From Chrysoperla carnea (taxonomy: Eukaryota; Arthropoda; Insecta; Neuroptera; Chrysopidae), in the NCBI RefSeq assembly GCF_905475395.1, contig NC_058338.1:11856935-11920934 (forward strand): DNA of 64,000 nt. The letters run 5' to 3'. The position numbers and the translations under genes were made by a program. Positions 1 to 11,489 of the stretch are shown piece by piece (positions within the stretch are counted from its first letter, which is position 1; every line of letters begins with the position of its first letter). The notes under the pieces were generated by a model, which worked only from the letters and a program-made list of their open reading frames with translations, did no database searches and was not told the DNA's origin.

Positions 1-951
1 GATTTACGTAAAAATTTAATTTTGGAAAATATTCCAACTCAAGCACTCAAATGTCAATTGAGTTATGTAAAACCGAAATCAAAAGTAATGTCCAGTACGT
101 TTGAGAAATATGTATCAGATTTTCTACTCAACGAAGAATTTTTAATTGAAGTCACAGAAAACGTTAATGATAAAATTTCGATTGATGTTAATTTAGGTAA
201 CGGAAAAACTTTAGCCAATGTTTTAGTTTCGAAAAAATGGGCATGTCCAATCGATAAAACAAGTATTGATTCAGATTCTAGTGTTATTGTTGAAGACATT
301 GATTCAATCAGTATGATTGATGAAAGTGAATCTTTTGTAACATACAAATCGATAATCTTACCACCAGATCTCGATGACGAAATCGAAATTGAAGTGATTA
401 GTGCAGGCATCGATGGTTTAACCTGGTATATACGTTTAGGAGGACAATTGGCGGAGCAATTAGGGAAAAAAAGTGCATATGACGATCTTTTAGATCGAAT
501 GCAAGATGAAGCGGCACAACAGCCACAAATTATCGAGCCACAAGTGGGACAAGCCTGCTGTGCTTTATACAAAGAAGACAATCAATGGTATCGTGGTGAA
601 ATTATGGCACCCATATATTCCAATTCGAACAGCTTAATTGTAATATTCGCTGATTATGGTAATATAGAGCAGGTACCTCGCGAAGATGTCCGCCATATCA
701 AAGATGAATGGTTAACAATACCGATGCAATGTTTGCAAGCAAAAATTCATGGAATGAACATCAATAAGGATGTGGATAATTTTGAAGGACTAATGGAAGA
801 ATTTACTGAAGTTTTATTTAATATTGGAAGTGTTGCAAAAATTCATGATAGAGATGAAAACAATAAATTAAAAGTCGAAATATTTAATTTGGAAGGTAAA
901 TTGAAATATGAATCATTTATTGAAAAAGGATTGTTAGTACCATTAGTGTAA
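1..951 (+). CDS. Tudor-domain protein, C-terminal part (5' end outside window)
   Basis: The frame is open from base 1 to the TAA at 949-951 (about 316 codons), so only the last coding exon(s) are present. A complete extended Tudor module lies near residues 165-245 of the visible part: ALYKEDNQWYRGEI, then VIFADYGNIEQVP, the aromatic-cage pattern that binds symmetrically dimethylated arginine. It is preceded by a staphylococcal-nuclease-like half (LTWYIRLGGQ). The first 20 codons (ENIPTQALKCQL) look like the end of another Tudor repeat, so this is a multi-Tudor protein. Proteins of this kind scaffold PIWI/piRNA complexes in germline granules. Which family member it is (Tudor, Tdrd1-like or other) cannot be told from the C terminus. 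Confidence is high for the domain and low for a gene name. Confidence 0.85.
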   Translation, partial: DLRKNLILENIPTQALKCQLSYVKPKSKVMSSTFEKYVSDFLLNEEFLIEVTENVNDKISIDVNLGNGKTLANVLVSKKWACPIDKTSIDSDSSVIVEDIDSISMIDESESFVTYKSIILPPDLDDEIEIEVISAGIDGLTWYIRLGGQLAEQLGKKSAYDDLLDRMQDEAAQQPQIIEPQVGQACCALYKEDNQWYRGEIMAPIYSNSNSLIVIFADYGNIEQVPREDVRHIKDEWLTIPMQCLQAKIHGMNINKDVDNFEGLMEEFTEVLFNIGSVAKIHDRDENNKLKVEIFNLEGKLKYESFIEKGLLVPLV

Positions 952-2945
952 AAAATCGAAAACCTTTTAACAACATTACCAATAATTGTGACTTTATTTT
1001 TACGATTACGACTAAAATACAGGGAAATCTCATGATAAGACTCAAATTTCGATAATTATATCGACCAACTACATTCTCTATTCTAAAAATTATTGAAAAC
1101 CGTAAACCTTGTATGTTTATGTTGCTTCCTTTTTTGAAAGACCCGGTTTATTTCGAAATACATAACAAAATCTAAACATCTTGAATTTAATATTCATTAT
1201 TCAAGTAAAGATGCATTCAACTGTAAATTAAAAATAAAATTAAACAAAATTAACTTTATTTTAGTATGTAAGAATTATCTGTATTTATAATTTAAAATTT
1301 TTAATGCTGTGATTGGAAAATGTATGATTTTTAAAAATATTTTTAAGTTAACATGTCACGAAGTCTCATAAACTTTTTTTTTAAATAGTAGTTTTCTTGA
1401 TTCTTTTCTGGGCAAAGGGTAGGCCATCAAAGGCACCATAAAAATTGAAATATTACCCATTTGAAGAGGTGTAAGTCTAGGCGTAACATGTGCTTTGTTG
1501 AAGAAAAAGGTGAATTTGATGTCAATAGTAAAGAAAGGAGCCAGAGCTCAAAAAATAAGCACAGAGGCTACTCTGAAAAAAAATTCGAACCCATTTTCTG
1601 AGCTACTACACTCTCTCGCTGTGCGTGTTTTTTGTATTTGTTGCTTTTGACATCAGATGAACTCATTCCTGTAAAAAAACAAAATTTTTTTTTGTTTTGA
1701 TTTAAAGTTATATGATATAAGTATTAGAATATGTTTTTTTTCTCTTAATATTGTTGTATTAATATTATTTGTTTCATAATATTATATTTTCTAATAAGAA
1801 TAAAAAATGATTTCATTTAATTTAAATTTTACTTTTTTTAAGAGTCCACTGTGTATAGGCTCGGCCTCTACTAATACCCCAGTGTCACTTACACTATGGA
1901 ATTTTAACGATAAGATGTAAGTGCCACCAGTAAAAGAAATGTAAACTGTGCCTATTAAACTCAGATTATTTTTCTTTAAATGAAAAGACAAAAGATACCT
2001 ACTTCATTATACGTTTTAATGTGCTTTTGTGTCATACTTGCTCTCTTAGTATTTTATAATTACGATAGTTTTCCTACTTTTTTATACAGTACTGTAGAAA
2101 AAAGTAACAAAACACACGTGTCTCGTTTAAGATGAAGACACCCTAATATTATCGTTATTTATAGGGATATCGATTTGAAATTTTACACAGTCATACAGGA
2201 TGATGGGTCACATTTTTTATCGTTAAATCACACTCATCATTCATTTTTCATGTTTTTTTCCAAAAATTGGTTTCCATTTAAATTGCAATATTTCCAAAAC
2301 TATCTATCTGACACAGTTAGAATTTTTGGAGCATATTGTTAGTATCTAAGTAAAGTAAATTAGAAGAAAGTGGTAGTTAAATTTAGTTCCCCTAAAAATA
2401 GAAATACCAAATGGATTTTCAATTACGAATACTTTATTATAAAAACTTATGAATATAAATAGAATTTAACAATATATAAACATTATTTTGTATAAAAAAC
2501 ATTGGTTTTTTTTTGGACGGAAAAATACAATTCTTATTACATAATTTTCAAAACGTATTTACTTAAAATATCAATATTTGATATATTCGAACATAATATA
2601 ATAAAATTGTTAAAATCACTTTATAAAAACCTAATCATTTTAAAAATAAATTATTAAAACGGCTACGTTTGTGAGAGTTTGTGCTAAATTGTTCGAATTG
2701 AAGCAAACACATAAAAATAATAATTAACTAAAATTATCCATCCATGTAAATGGAATGTAAATAAAATTGTCTTCATTGTATAAAAATTTGAGATTCAAAA
2801 TTTTGTCATTGTTTTATCTACATTAGCTTCACAAAGTTTAAGAAAAAATTGTTGATAATTTTATAAACGTACAATGATATTCAAAGGCACTAAATTAATT
2901 GATTTACAATTGTTAAGGCTTTGTACAATTACAGTGAATCACATT
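952..2945. other. Intergenic, mostly 3'UTR and AT-rich repeat DNA
   Basis: No gene recognised. Around 1500-1660 there is a weak inverted pair (gatgtcaatagtaaag against ttgcttttgacatcag), probably a decayed MITE. Around 1830-1990 the base composition is less AT-rich and there is a short open frame on the minus strand without an ATG; it resembles nothing I know. Confidence 0.4.
1233..1238 (+). terminator. poly(A) signal of the Tudor gene
   Basis: AATAAA about 280 bases after the Tudor stop codon, in an A-rich stretch. It is the first canonical hexamer downstream. Confidence 0.4.
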
Positions 2946-3330
2946 TTAACCCTTTGGGTGCCAAGTATTTATAAATACATGAGCATTTGAGGTGGACGCA
3001 AATAAAAATATCAAAAGATGATTGGTCTCATGGAACTATCTGACTATTACTACCGGCTATAACAAAAATTCCCTGGTAATTTATGAAGTAGCATAATTAT
3101 GCGAAAAATATGACTATTTCACGACTATAACAAAAATTTCCTGATTCTTTTTGATTCTCATTAGAATTGTGGTAAAAATCATTTACTAATTTGAACTCAA
3201 AAACTGAGATTTTGTGATTTAAATTGATGTTGAAGATATTTTACCATAAAACTTACTAAATTGATCCAATTATGAAAAAAATATTGATATTAAATGAAAC
3301 AATTGACTCACTTGACGCTCAAAGGGTTAA
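2946..3330. mobile_element. piggyBac-like MITE with TTAA target duplications
   Basis: The left end reads TTAACCCTTTGGGTGCCAAG and the right end CTTGACGCTCAAAGGGTTAA, an imperfect inverted repeat of about 20 bases. A TTAA duplication sits at both borders (2946-2949 and 3327-3330). TTAA targets with CCC...GGG termini are the hallmark of piggyBac superfamily elements. The 377-bp interior has no transposase, so it is non-autonomous. It includes a repeated ctataacaaaaattccctg motif. Confidence 0.75.
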
Positions 3331-3415
3331 AAAATTCTTATAATATCAAAACCTCTGTTTTAAGGCAGTGAAAAATTCAGAGGTTCAAATTACTTTGAGA
3401 AAAAAACCACAAATT

Positions 3416-4035
3416 TTATAACCAATACACGAAGCATAAAAACAACGTAATTGACATTGTAACGATCGAAACTTGATTGGTGACTCCATCATTACATCGA
3501 TGATCCAAAAAACAAAAACAGAATGTAGTCGAATCATAATGATCACGTCGAATATCAAGCTCCTTTATTGTATTATTCACATAATGTGCAAGCCGAACAT
3601 CCTTTGCAGCGGGACGACATCCTTCATATAAATCAGCAGGTATATCGGTACGAAAACTTTTAATGGTACTTAAACATTCTCGTGTGATCACTTCAGTTGC
3701 TAAAAATATAAAAATAAAAGTTCAGTTGCATTTTAAAGTAATGTTTGTGTCAATTGTTTATTACCATCTTTGCGTTCAATAATTTTCACACAGATATCAT
3801 CATCAGCAGGACAATGGTCACCCCAAAAGCGCCAATGCCAATTAAATGGTGTAGCACATCCTGGTTGTGTACTCGTGCATCGGTAGCAATAAATTGCATT
3901 AACTAAAAATTAATAAATTTTTCCAATTTAGGTTATGTTTAATTATTTGACACACCCTTTTCAAAAAAACATTTTTGTACACTTACTTTCAATAAATGCT
4001 AATTGAAGAACACTCAATATTAATAAAAGCTTCAT
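3416..4035 (-). CDS. Ly6/QVR (quiver/sleepless-type) GPI-anchored protein
   Basis: Three exons on the minus strand: 3987-4035, 3765-3902 and 3416-3699. All junctions are GT-AG and in phase, giving about 156 residues. Exon 1 encodes a signal peptide (MKLLLILSVLQLAFIE). The mature part starts YCYRCTST and contains ten cysteines spaced as in insect three-finger QVR proteins, ending STTFCFCFLDHRCNDG. The last 20 or so residues are hydrophobic (SITLFLCFVYWL), a GPI-attachment signal with a likely omega site near the NDG. Family members act at the cell surface, for example modulating K+ channels and nicotinic receptors (Sleepless) or organising septate junctions (Boudin, Crooked). Which paralogue this is cannot be settled here. 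The ATG was chosen because it is the only one giving a signal peptide in phase. Confidence 0.88.
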
Positions 4036-4248
4036 TTTTAATTAATTTAATCGTTTTTTGTAATTATTTTTTGTGAAATTTAAAGTTTGTTTACAAACTT
4101 TGTATTGCATTGATTGCCAACATTTAGCTTTCAATTACTTAAATGATGACTTATGATTGGGTGACTCACTTTCTTATGAATTAACTTGTTTCTTCAAATT
4201 TTAACAACAAAAAATTCAAAATCAAAATCTAAAATCTTTAAATAAAAG

Positions 4249-4646
4249 TCAGCGAAAATATCCAAAAGCTTTATTTTTCACTTTACAATTTGGCTTTCCA
4301 TGTACACGGGTCAAATTGGTCCAGTTCATTGATTTCCGAGAAAGAACTTTTAGGGGATGATTAGAAATAGGATTTCGAAATGGGTTGGATGAAGATTTTA
4401 ATTGTGGGGTGTCCAGTTTCTCTGTGGAGAGCTTCAGCCGGATATCGTAGGGGATATAGCCAAAATATTCTAAAATTATGAATAAATACTATTTTAACAT
4501 GCATTTATTGAATTGAATTTATTACCAAAAAACGTTAGGGAACATTGTTTGCTAATAAAAATATTCGTAGGCGGTATACTACAAAGAAAAAATGAGATAA
4601 TATTATAATATAGTAGACTGGTAGAGGTAGTGGTAATAATGTACAT
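4249..4646 (-). CDS. Possible small two-exon gene, unknown function
   Basis: A minus-strand model with exon 1 at 4526-4646 (ATG at 4644-4646) and exon 2 at 4249-4469, joined in phase by GT-AG. It gives about 113 residues ending ...KNKAFGYFR. Exon 2 is open for 73 codons and is visibly less AT-rich than its surroundings, which suggests coding. The N terminus has a hydrophobic run (LLYYNIISFFLC) that could be a signal or membrane segment. The C-terminal half is basic and rich in Asn, Ser and Lys. I do not recognise it. It lies 0.2 kb upstream of the Ly6 gene on the same strand. It may be a lineage-specific gene or a chance ORF. Confidence 0.35.
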
Positions 4647-5590
4647 TTTACAACATCCTCACAATTTCATCATCATACCTAAATTTTACTATACCCACCC
4701 TTTTTTTTTAAAGTATTATCTTTATTTTTTATTATTTAAATTTCAAACGATAACGAAGCCATAGGGGTTTGTAAATGGAAGGCACTAATAGTTGGGTTTT
4801 TACATAATTTTAACAATAAATTTGTTGCCATTTTAGCGAATTTTTTCCTAAGAAATTTTTCTGAAAAGATTTTTATTTGTTTGTTTGAAAGATAATTTAA
4901 TGAAGAGTGTTCTTTAGCGATGTTTACAAAGAAAAATGGTTCAGTTTGGAGAGAATTACAAAGAAAAAACCGCATTTGTCGGGAGTATTTAAAATTTTGA
5001 AAATTTCACTTGTTTTAAACATTTCCATAGTCCAGCACATTTACGAAAATCGAAAAGAGCTGATCCTAAAGTTTGGGACATTAGATTTTTTACGCATTTA
5101 TTTTATAGAGGTTTGTTTGGAGATCTTAATTCTGATTTGGCGTATTTGCGAAATTAACTCTTTCCCCACATGAAAATGATTTTTTTTTTAAGTTTTGGCT
5201 CATATCTTGCGTTCTATTTATTAAAATTTTATTTGAAATATTATTTGAATATAATCTGAATTCGGTAATTTCAGATGTGTTTTGTCTGAATGTTTCTGAC
5301 TTCTTTATTATACAGAACACAAAATAAGCTTTGTTTTTTGTTTTTGTTTTTTTAAAATAATTTCACGGCTTGTTAAAGTTAATTTACACTGCGCGATAAT
5401 ATTCCCGAGACGAGGCTTATGGCATCATAGCGCGGAGTACAGGGTTCTCAAACTTTCTTCCCGTGTGATGTATACTATTTTTCTTTATTTTCGACCGAAA
5501 GTACGTACTTGCTGCTTCTGTTTGGAGGCCGAAAGTCCCACATTTACGCTTTGGTACCAAAGCATATGCAAAGCATGTCGGACAATCTGT
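4647..5590. other. Intergenic, nothing recognised
   Basis: Short open frames on both strands (for example 4736-4975 minus and 4907-5173 plus) overlap each other and show no domain or splice context. Around 5390-5460 the sequence is less AT-rich, but I recognise nothing in it. Confidence 0.3.
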
Positions 5591-5599
5591 CTCCCAAAA

Positions 5600-5770
5600 G
5601 AAGCAGCATATACGCGCTTTTTACGTCCTGAGCACGCTATAAAAATTTCAGCTGTGTATGTCTTTTTGTTTTTGAGTTATCGTGTTAACAGACGGACAGA
5701 CAGACAGATGAACTAATTAGGTGATTTTATGAACACCTTTACCAAAATTTTGTTCGTCAGAGATGATTAA
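5600..5770 (-). mobile_element. MITE family A, head fragment (intergenic)
   Basis: Reading on the minus strand, it shares with the family A copies at 7.0, 46.2 and 53.8 kb the block around gtctgtctgtccgtctgt, then a cgataactcaaaaac-like run, agctgaaattttt and an acgtaaaa stretch. The tail end of the element is absent or too diverged to see. Confidence 0.5.
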
Positions 5771-6029
5771 CAAAGACAATTATACAATATTAAAATAGCT
5801 GACAGAGAACCACAATAAGAGAATGGTATTCAATGCGCATGATCTTATTGACGGAAATTAGTTGCTTCAATAGTTGTTATTTGATTGAAATTCATTATTG
5901 TTGTAACAGTTAACGCGAGCGTTTCAAATATTTATACATTGTTCGAGAAATATTTATAACTTCTTTGCTTTTATAGAGTTTAGCTTTATTTTTGATACTT
6001 GAACATTTTAATAATTTATTTTAACTATT

Positions 6030-6180
6030 ATTGACTAGTTTAGTTTTTCTAATTTTTACTAGTGTAACGATTTAATTAATAGTCAGTATTTTAGTTTTAA
6101 TAGTTTTAGTTTAGTTTAATAGTGTTAAGGTTTAATTCATAGTATTTTAGTTAGATTAATAGTTTAGTTTCAATTTTAAT
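6030..6180 (+). repeat. TAGTTT-rich simple repeat upstream of the BEN gene
   Basis: Irregular repeats of tagttt and taatagt directly before the BEN start codon, probably in its 5'UTR or core promoter. No TATA box or initiator could be picked out with confidence. Confidence 0.4.
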
Positions 6181-6206
6181 ATTAGTGAAAAATATTTTTT
6201 TTAAAG

Positions 6207-9200
6207 ATGCCGAAGAAAGGTTGCTGGACAAGTAAGTATTTACTTATTATCCTTTTAATAATAATAAATGTAACGAATTAAAATATGAGCGTGGGCTCAT
6301 TTTAAATTAAGGATAACGTTTAGAAAAATGTTATTAAAATTATATTCATAACGAAACGGCAGTAATAAATAGTAATAAAGAGCTAATAATTAATTGTAAC
6401 TAATAATTATGAGGATATATCGAAGACTATACTAGACTAGTAGTTAACTTTTAATCATTCAAAACTGTTTATGTTAAAATTTATTGTATAATGTTTGTTT
6501 AGGCAATACAAGCTCACATGAAAATTTGTGGGCTTGTGTGAAGTTGTGTAAAGTGTGCCGACAAGAAAAATTAGCCCCTGTGAAAGTTCGATTCATCGAA
6601 AAATTTAAGTTGGAATCTTGGAAGAAAACCAAAATATACAATGTGCAAATTCGCAAAAAAGTACATAGAGGAATTGTTTTGTTCTTAGCCGGTATGTAAT
6701 CCTAAAAATTTCCAATATAAAAAGAAAATATATGTTCATAAAAACTTTTTTTTCAGAAAATAAAATTGATATTAAAAGCAAAATGGATGAGAGGAAGAAA
6801 CGTTCCATTTCCAAACGAAGTGATAGCGATATACAAACCGGGCCGATCCGGCCAATATTTAATGAAAATGCATTTAATGATGATTGGCTTGAAAAAAAAA
6901 TTGACACATTAATAACGAAGCGCTTAGATGCAGCCAAACAGGTATGAATTTTTTTAATTTAAAGCAAATTATTATACCATGCATATGAAATATACATAGT
7001 ATATTAAGTTTAGTCCCAAGTTTGTAACGCTTAAAAATATTGATGCTACGAAAAAAATTTTGGTATCCGCCTCCATATATCCGCCTGTCGTCTGTCATCA
7101 CGATTACTCAAAAACGTAAAGAGATATATCAAGCTGAAATTTTAATAGTGTACTTAAGACGTAAAAAGTGAGGTCGAGTTCGTAAACATACGTCAATTGG
7201 GTCTTGGGTTCGTAGGTCCCAACTTGTAAATCGGTAGAGATAGAACAAAGGTTTAAATGTAAAAAATGTTCCTAATAAAAAAATAAACAACTTTTGTTTG
7301 AAACATTTTCTTGTAAACATCCTTGTTTACCCACGAGGGCGCTAAATAGATGAAAATTTTGTAGTATGTATTAATATGGGAATATCAGTTATGTGTGTGT
7401 GGCTATTTATTAAGAGTGGAAATCTTTCTTTATATTTACGTGACTTCAAAAGACAAACGATTGCGTCATCAAAACTGTCTATACATGGTATTTCAACAAT
7501 TAACTCATCCAATTGTTTGTTTTCACTTGTTTTTTTTTTTTACATTTTATGCGATTTTTCAGGAAATACAGGCTGTAGAGTCAGAATGTATGAAAGTAAA
7601 AAACGCAGAGAAAAATGAAAATAATTTGAATAATGTCAATATGGAAACCCAATTGAAGGAAGTTGAGTCAAAAAATGTCATGAGAGAGGAGATTGTACGT
7701 TCAGCAAAAATTGTAAGTATTTATTCGTTAACATGCATATTGTACACGTATAGCCTGGGCGCAATAAAATGGATAGGTACTATTTAGAATATTTTGACTA
7801 TAACGAAATTTGTTTTACAAAAACGGTTTTTATTCAAATTTTTATCACCCAACATTTATATCGATAAAAGTTATTTTTCGAGTTTCAAGTACATGTCAAC
7901 TCAATATCTCAATATCCTGTACACAGGGTATTTGTACAGTTTCACTTAAATAGATAGATTCCAATGGTGTTTTTTCAGTGTTTTATTTTAGTGATAATTT
8001 ATAATGAATTTTTCCATGCAATCTTTTTTTTTTTTTGGAATAGCCCCGGTTTTATTGATCACGATTATTAAGATTACTGTATATCATATTTTAAGGATTT
8101 CACGCTCCGTACGACTACCCGGCTCGCCCCCTCCCCCTAGATCGGGCTCTGCCCAATTAATAAATACGTAAGTTGAACTTACTAATTCTTCTTTTTTTTT
8201 TCTAGAAAGATTTTTTAGTAAGGAAAATTGGCCAAATGAGAGAGGAGCTGTTAAACAAAAATAAAATAATAGCAGGTAATACGTGCGTTTTATTTTAATT
8301 TCAAACTAATAAACATACTTTTTTTCAACCGTATGTACATTCACTGTAAAATAAATATACTGATAAGTGTTAATTTATGAACCATAAGGGCATAAGGATT
8401 GTTCTTATATCCACAAAACATACTATTTTGAAACAAAAGTTTCAATGTAATAAATGTTCCTTATAAAGAAGAAACAACTTTTGTTTGAAACATGTTTTCC
8501 TAAATGTTACTTTTTACCCCCGAGGGCGTAAATTATAAAAATATTTTGGTGGCAATTTTCTCCAAAAGTATGAAAGGTAGGAAGGACAAAATTTGCAAGT
8601 AACTTCAACTAGTGGTCGATAATCATTTTCAGTCTAAGTATGTACGTTAGGTCCTTTGTTCCTTCAATCCTTATCATGTTTAGATAATTCATGAATGACC
8701 CTAAAGTAAGTAGTGCCTTCTAATTGGCCGGACTTTTTTTTGAGGAAAAAGGACAGTTAATTTCTTTTTTTATTTATATTAAAATTTTTTTATAATAATT
8801 TAGAATTATTTGTTTTCAGATTTCCAAAACAAAATTGATTTGTTACCAGATTCCCAAAACAAAGTTGGTCGTATAGACGCCGCGACAGGAAAGGTAAAGT
8901 TATTTTATAGTATATATCCGGCAATTTTAACAAAAGGAATGGAATGACACAATACAGTTTGATCTTTTCGGTACCCAAAATTGAGACAGTTCCAAATGTA
9001 GAATGTAAATTCGATGAATGTGGATGTTACCTTACATCGAGGGCTTACTTTTATGTAAAGAATAAAATAATAATTTTATAGTTTGGCTCTAGCCCTTACC
9101 AGAAAAAAAATCATTAAATTTTAACTGTTTTCTAGCCCTCTGGGTTATCAAACCGTGACATCATAAAATTTAACGTTCCACAATCCACGTTAAAAACTAT

Positions 9201-10231
9201 TTATTTTGAATATTGAAAAGGGAAAACTCCAGCCAGCCATTTAATTTCTTCTTGTAAAAATCGTCCAGCCTATTATTTAATGTTGATGGATCGTTTTCAT
9301 TTTGAACTTTTAACTCTTTTCTGCTTGTTTATAGGCCGCTCAAAATAACAAAAAAAAAAAGTGATTTCGTGGACTTATTCAAAGGCAAAAAAAAAAAACT
9401 TAACAAAGGGAGGGTTTCGGCATAAAGTTAAAGACCCTACTTACGCGCAGTTTCGAAAGTGTTGGGTTTTAAACGGTTTATGGCCAATATCTCGGAAACC
9501 ATCAACTGAAAAAAGGAGTTTATCCCCTTCACCCCCAATGACGCGAGGGTTAAAACTAAAAATTTCCACTTTAAATTATATAGACTGTTTTTAGGATAAT
9601 TTTCTGAAACCAATGCAAAAAACCGCTGGTCAATAAATTGAGCAAACAATTTTTTCGTAAAATCAAAATATTCTAGTTTCGTTTATTGTACTAAAAATAC
9701 AATGTTAAAAATTAGATTCGAAGCCATTCATTTACCTTACAAATAAATTAATTTTTCTTTCCTTCTTGCAGATTTTTTTGGGTGAAAATATACATATTGA
9801 GGAAAATATATTTGTTGATTGGGTAAATTGGGCGAAGCCAAGTATTTTTGTAAGAAACATAACAAAATATATATTTGGCGTAGAAGTTCTAAAAAACAGC
9901 ACTCTATCAGGGAAATTTAGCAACAGGTCAAAGAAAAACAACGATGAACAGCCAATGATTTTGGATCCGATAAAGGTCATGGTTGTCAAAGGTATTTTCC
10001 ATTATTTTTAATAATAATGAATTTATTAGTTAATTGTTATTATTTTTTTTAGCTGCCTACTTATATTTTTTAAGAAATAAAAAAAGATTCAATAAAACTG
10101 AATTTGAAATTTTTTATGAATTGAAGCAAGTCCCTAAGTATATAGGAAAGTTGATTGCTGATTTAAAAAAGTCAATCGCAGAAAAACAAAAAAATCAACA
10201 AACTATGGAGTCCGAAGCAATCGCAGAATAA
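6207..10231 (+). CDS. BEN-domain protein, eight exons
   Basis: Exons are 6207-6231, 6503-6691, 6757-6941, 7563-7712, 8206-8275, 8820-8893, 9772-9991 and 10053-10231. All are GT-AG and in phase; total 1092 nt, about 363 residues. The start MPKKGCWTS is the only ATG that joins exon 2 in frame. Exon 2 has a Cys/basic segment (WACVKLCKVCRQEKLAPVKV). Exons 3-6 are charged and low-complexity, likely coiled coil or linker. Exons 7-8 carry a BEN-like fold: IHIEENIFVDWVNWAKPS, then FVRNITKYIFGVEVL, a TLSGKF turn, and LDPIKVMVVKAAYLYF, the usual C-terminal helix pattern. BEN domains bind DNA and recruit chromatin repressors. It could be a cellular repressor or a domesticated-element protein; there is no transposase or capsid domain. 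Introns 3 and 5 carry MITE family A sequence. Confidence 0.75.
6973..7532 (+). mobile_element. MITE family A, near-complete copy filling BEN intron 3
   Basis: It starts near tatacc..tatgaaatata, continues agtatattaagtttagtccc aagtttgtaac, the ctgtcgtctgtcatcacga block and aacaacttttgtttgaaaca, and ends caattgtttgttttcacttg. It occupies about 90% of the 621-bp intron 6942-7562, leaving 31 and 30 bases of flank. There is no coding capacity. It is in the sense orientation of the host gene. Confidence 0.7.
8390..8560 (+). mobile_element. MITE family A, internal fragment in BEN intron 5
   Basis: It shares aatgttccttataaa, aacaacttttgtttgaaaca and the cccacgagggcg-like block with the 7.0-kb and 53.8-kb copies. 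The ends are missing. Sense orientation. Confidence 0.5.
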
Positions 10232-10639
10232 GCCATGAAGGTTTATCTTATTGTTTTATTTATTTTTTATATATTATGTGTATTTATTAAAATTTTTTGA
10301 AACTATTAAAATCTTTATATATATATATGAAGTATATTTCATTTTAACCAAATTACTCTTTACTTTGAAGGTATCACGAATTAAAACACATTTTAATGCA
10401 AGACAACTAATTTTATTTCGTTTAGAAAGGGACTAGCAGAGAAGTTGCTTGAGTTTGTTTGTTTCTAATTCATATATAAATGAAAAAATAGTCCACAAAA
10501 AAAACATCACAGAAAATTAGTTGGGGGTTTAAAATTGTAGCCTTTACAGGTATCTTTTTGTAACAAAATTTTTCTCGAAAAATATTATAAAATTACCTCA
10601 CAATTTGCGAAAATGCTAAAATAGATTGCCATACTACCA
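10232..10639. other. 3' flank of the BEN gene
   Basis: AT-rich sequence with a short TA microsatellite near 10315. No feature beyond a presumed BEN 3'UTR. Confidence 0.3.
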
Positions 10640-10897
10640 CTAGATAACCAAAACTTTTTCTGGCGACAAGAAAGTAGTATTGATAATATTTTTCTCCCCA
10701 GGTTTTAAAGTTTCTCGGGGTGGCCAATCACTTTTAGTCCAGTGCTGTTTTCTGGCCCTACTATTCCATAAGCATAAGAAGCATGGGTATTTAGTATAGC
10801 CTGCCTGCTGGCCCAAAAGCATCGTGAGTATTTTGAAGTCCCCACAAACCATCCATTGATGGTCCTGATATTTGATTCTTTCCAGAGTAATGGCCAA
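10640..10897 (-). mobile_element. Fragment of an unidentified repetitive ORF (GYTKYPCFLC family)
   Basis: The minus-strand frame encodes CGDFKILTMLLGQQAGYTKY, then PCFLCLWNSRARKQHW and later PPRETLKPGEKNI. From memory, the run LLGQQ.GYTK.PCFLC.W.SR recurs in many uncharacterised multi-copy arthropod and cnidarian proteins, which suggests a mobile or repeat-derived gene. The Cys pair in PCFLC plus a downstream His could bind zinc. Only a piece of the family's ORF is present and no termini are visible. The family assignment rests on recall, not a search. Confidence 0.45.
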
Positions 10898-11489
10898 ATT
10901 GTTATATAGTTAGTTTTCTTCCATATGCACAGAATAACCCATTGGAAGCGAAGCTAATTTAATTTTATTGTGCAATAATAATACTTTAAGACTAGTTTAT
11001 GTTGTTACTAATATTTATAAAAACCTATGTGATAGAATGTTTTGAATAGTTTTCCTGTTTTTGGGAGGTCAAAGTCTATAAGAAAATGTTAAAAAATCCT
11101 ATGCAGTTTTTTAGTCGTAGACCTGTGTATTTAATCTCAGAGATGTATGATGAAAACGCAAACGAAAACGGGAATTTACAAACTTCAACTGTAGTTAATC
11201 GACAGTACATTGGACAGTGAATGCCTTACACTGTGTGTATACTATACACCACTATAGCTTGTAAATTCCTGTTTTTTTGCGTTTTCATGCAATTATTGTT
11301 ATTATTTATTAATAAATAATTTTTATTATTGTTTTAATTTATTATACATTCTTTTGTGTAATAAGTTTTTAAAAAAAATTCAAAAATGACTGCTGATTTG
11401 ACTCTTTCTCGTCTCCAGATATTAATTTATAAACCTCAATTTGTAATCTTTATCCAATAAAACGATACTGCATGTACTGGTTTAATGGT

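Noticed and set aside
63-581. 172-codon minus-strand frame
   Set aside because: Antisense shadow of the Tudor coding frame, with no domain.
1791-1991. 66-codon minus-strand frame in less AT-rich DNA
   Set aside because: No ATG start, no splice context and no recognised domain.
4736-4975. 79-codon minus-strand frame (MATNLLLKLCKN..)
   Set aside because: I tried to join it to the exons at 4249-4646, but its frame closes before any usable donor. The nearer ATG at 4644-4646 explains those exons better.
6942-7562. Family A MITEs as true introners that created these introns
   Set aside because: About 20-60 bases of non-element sequence remain at the splice sites, so insertion into short existing introns is simpler. 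Kept only as something to test.
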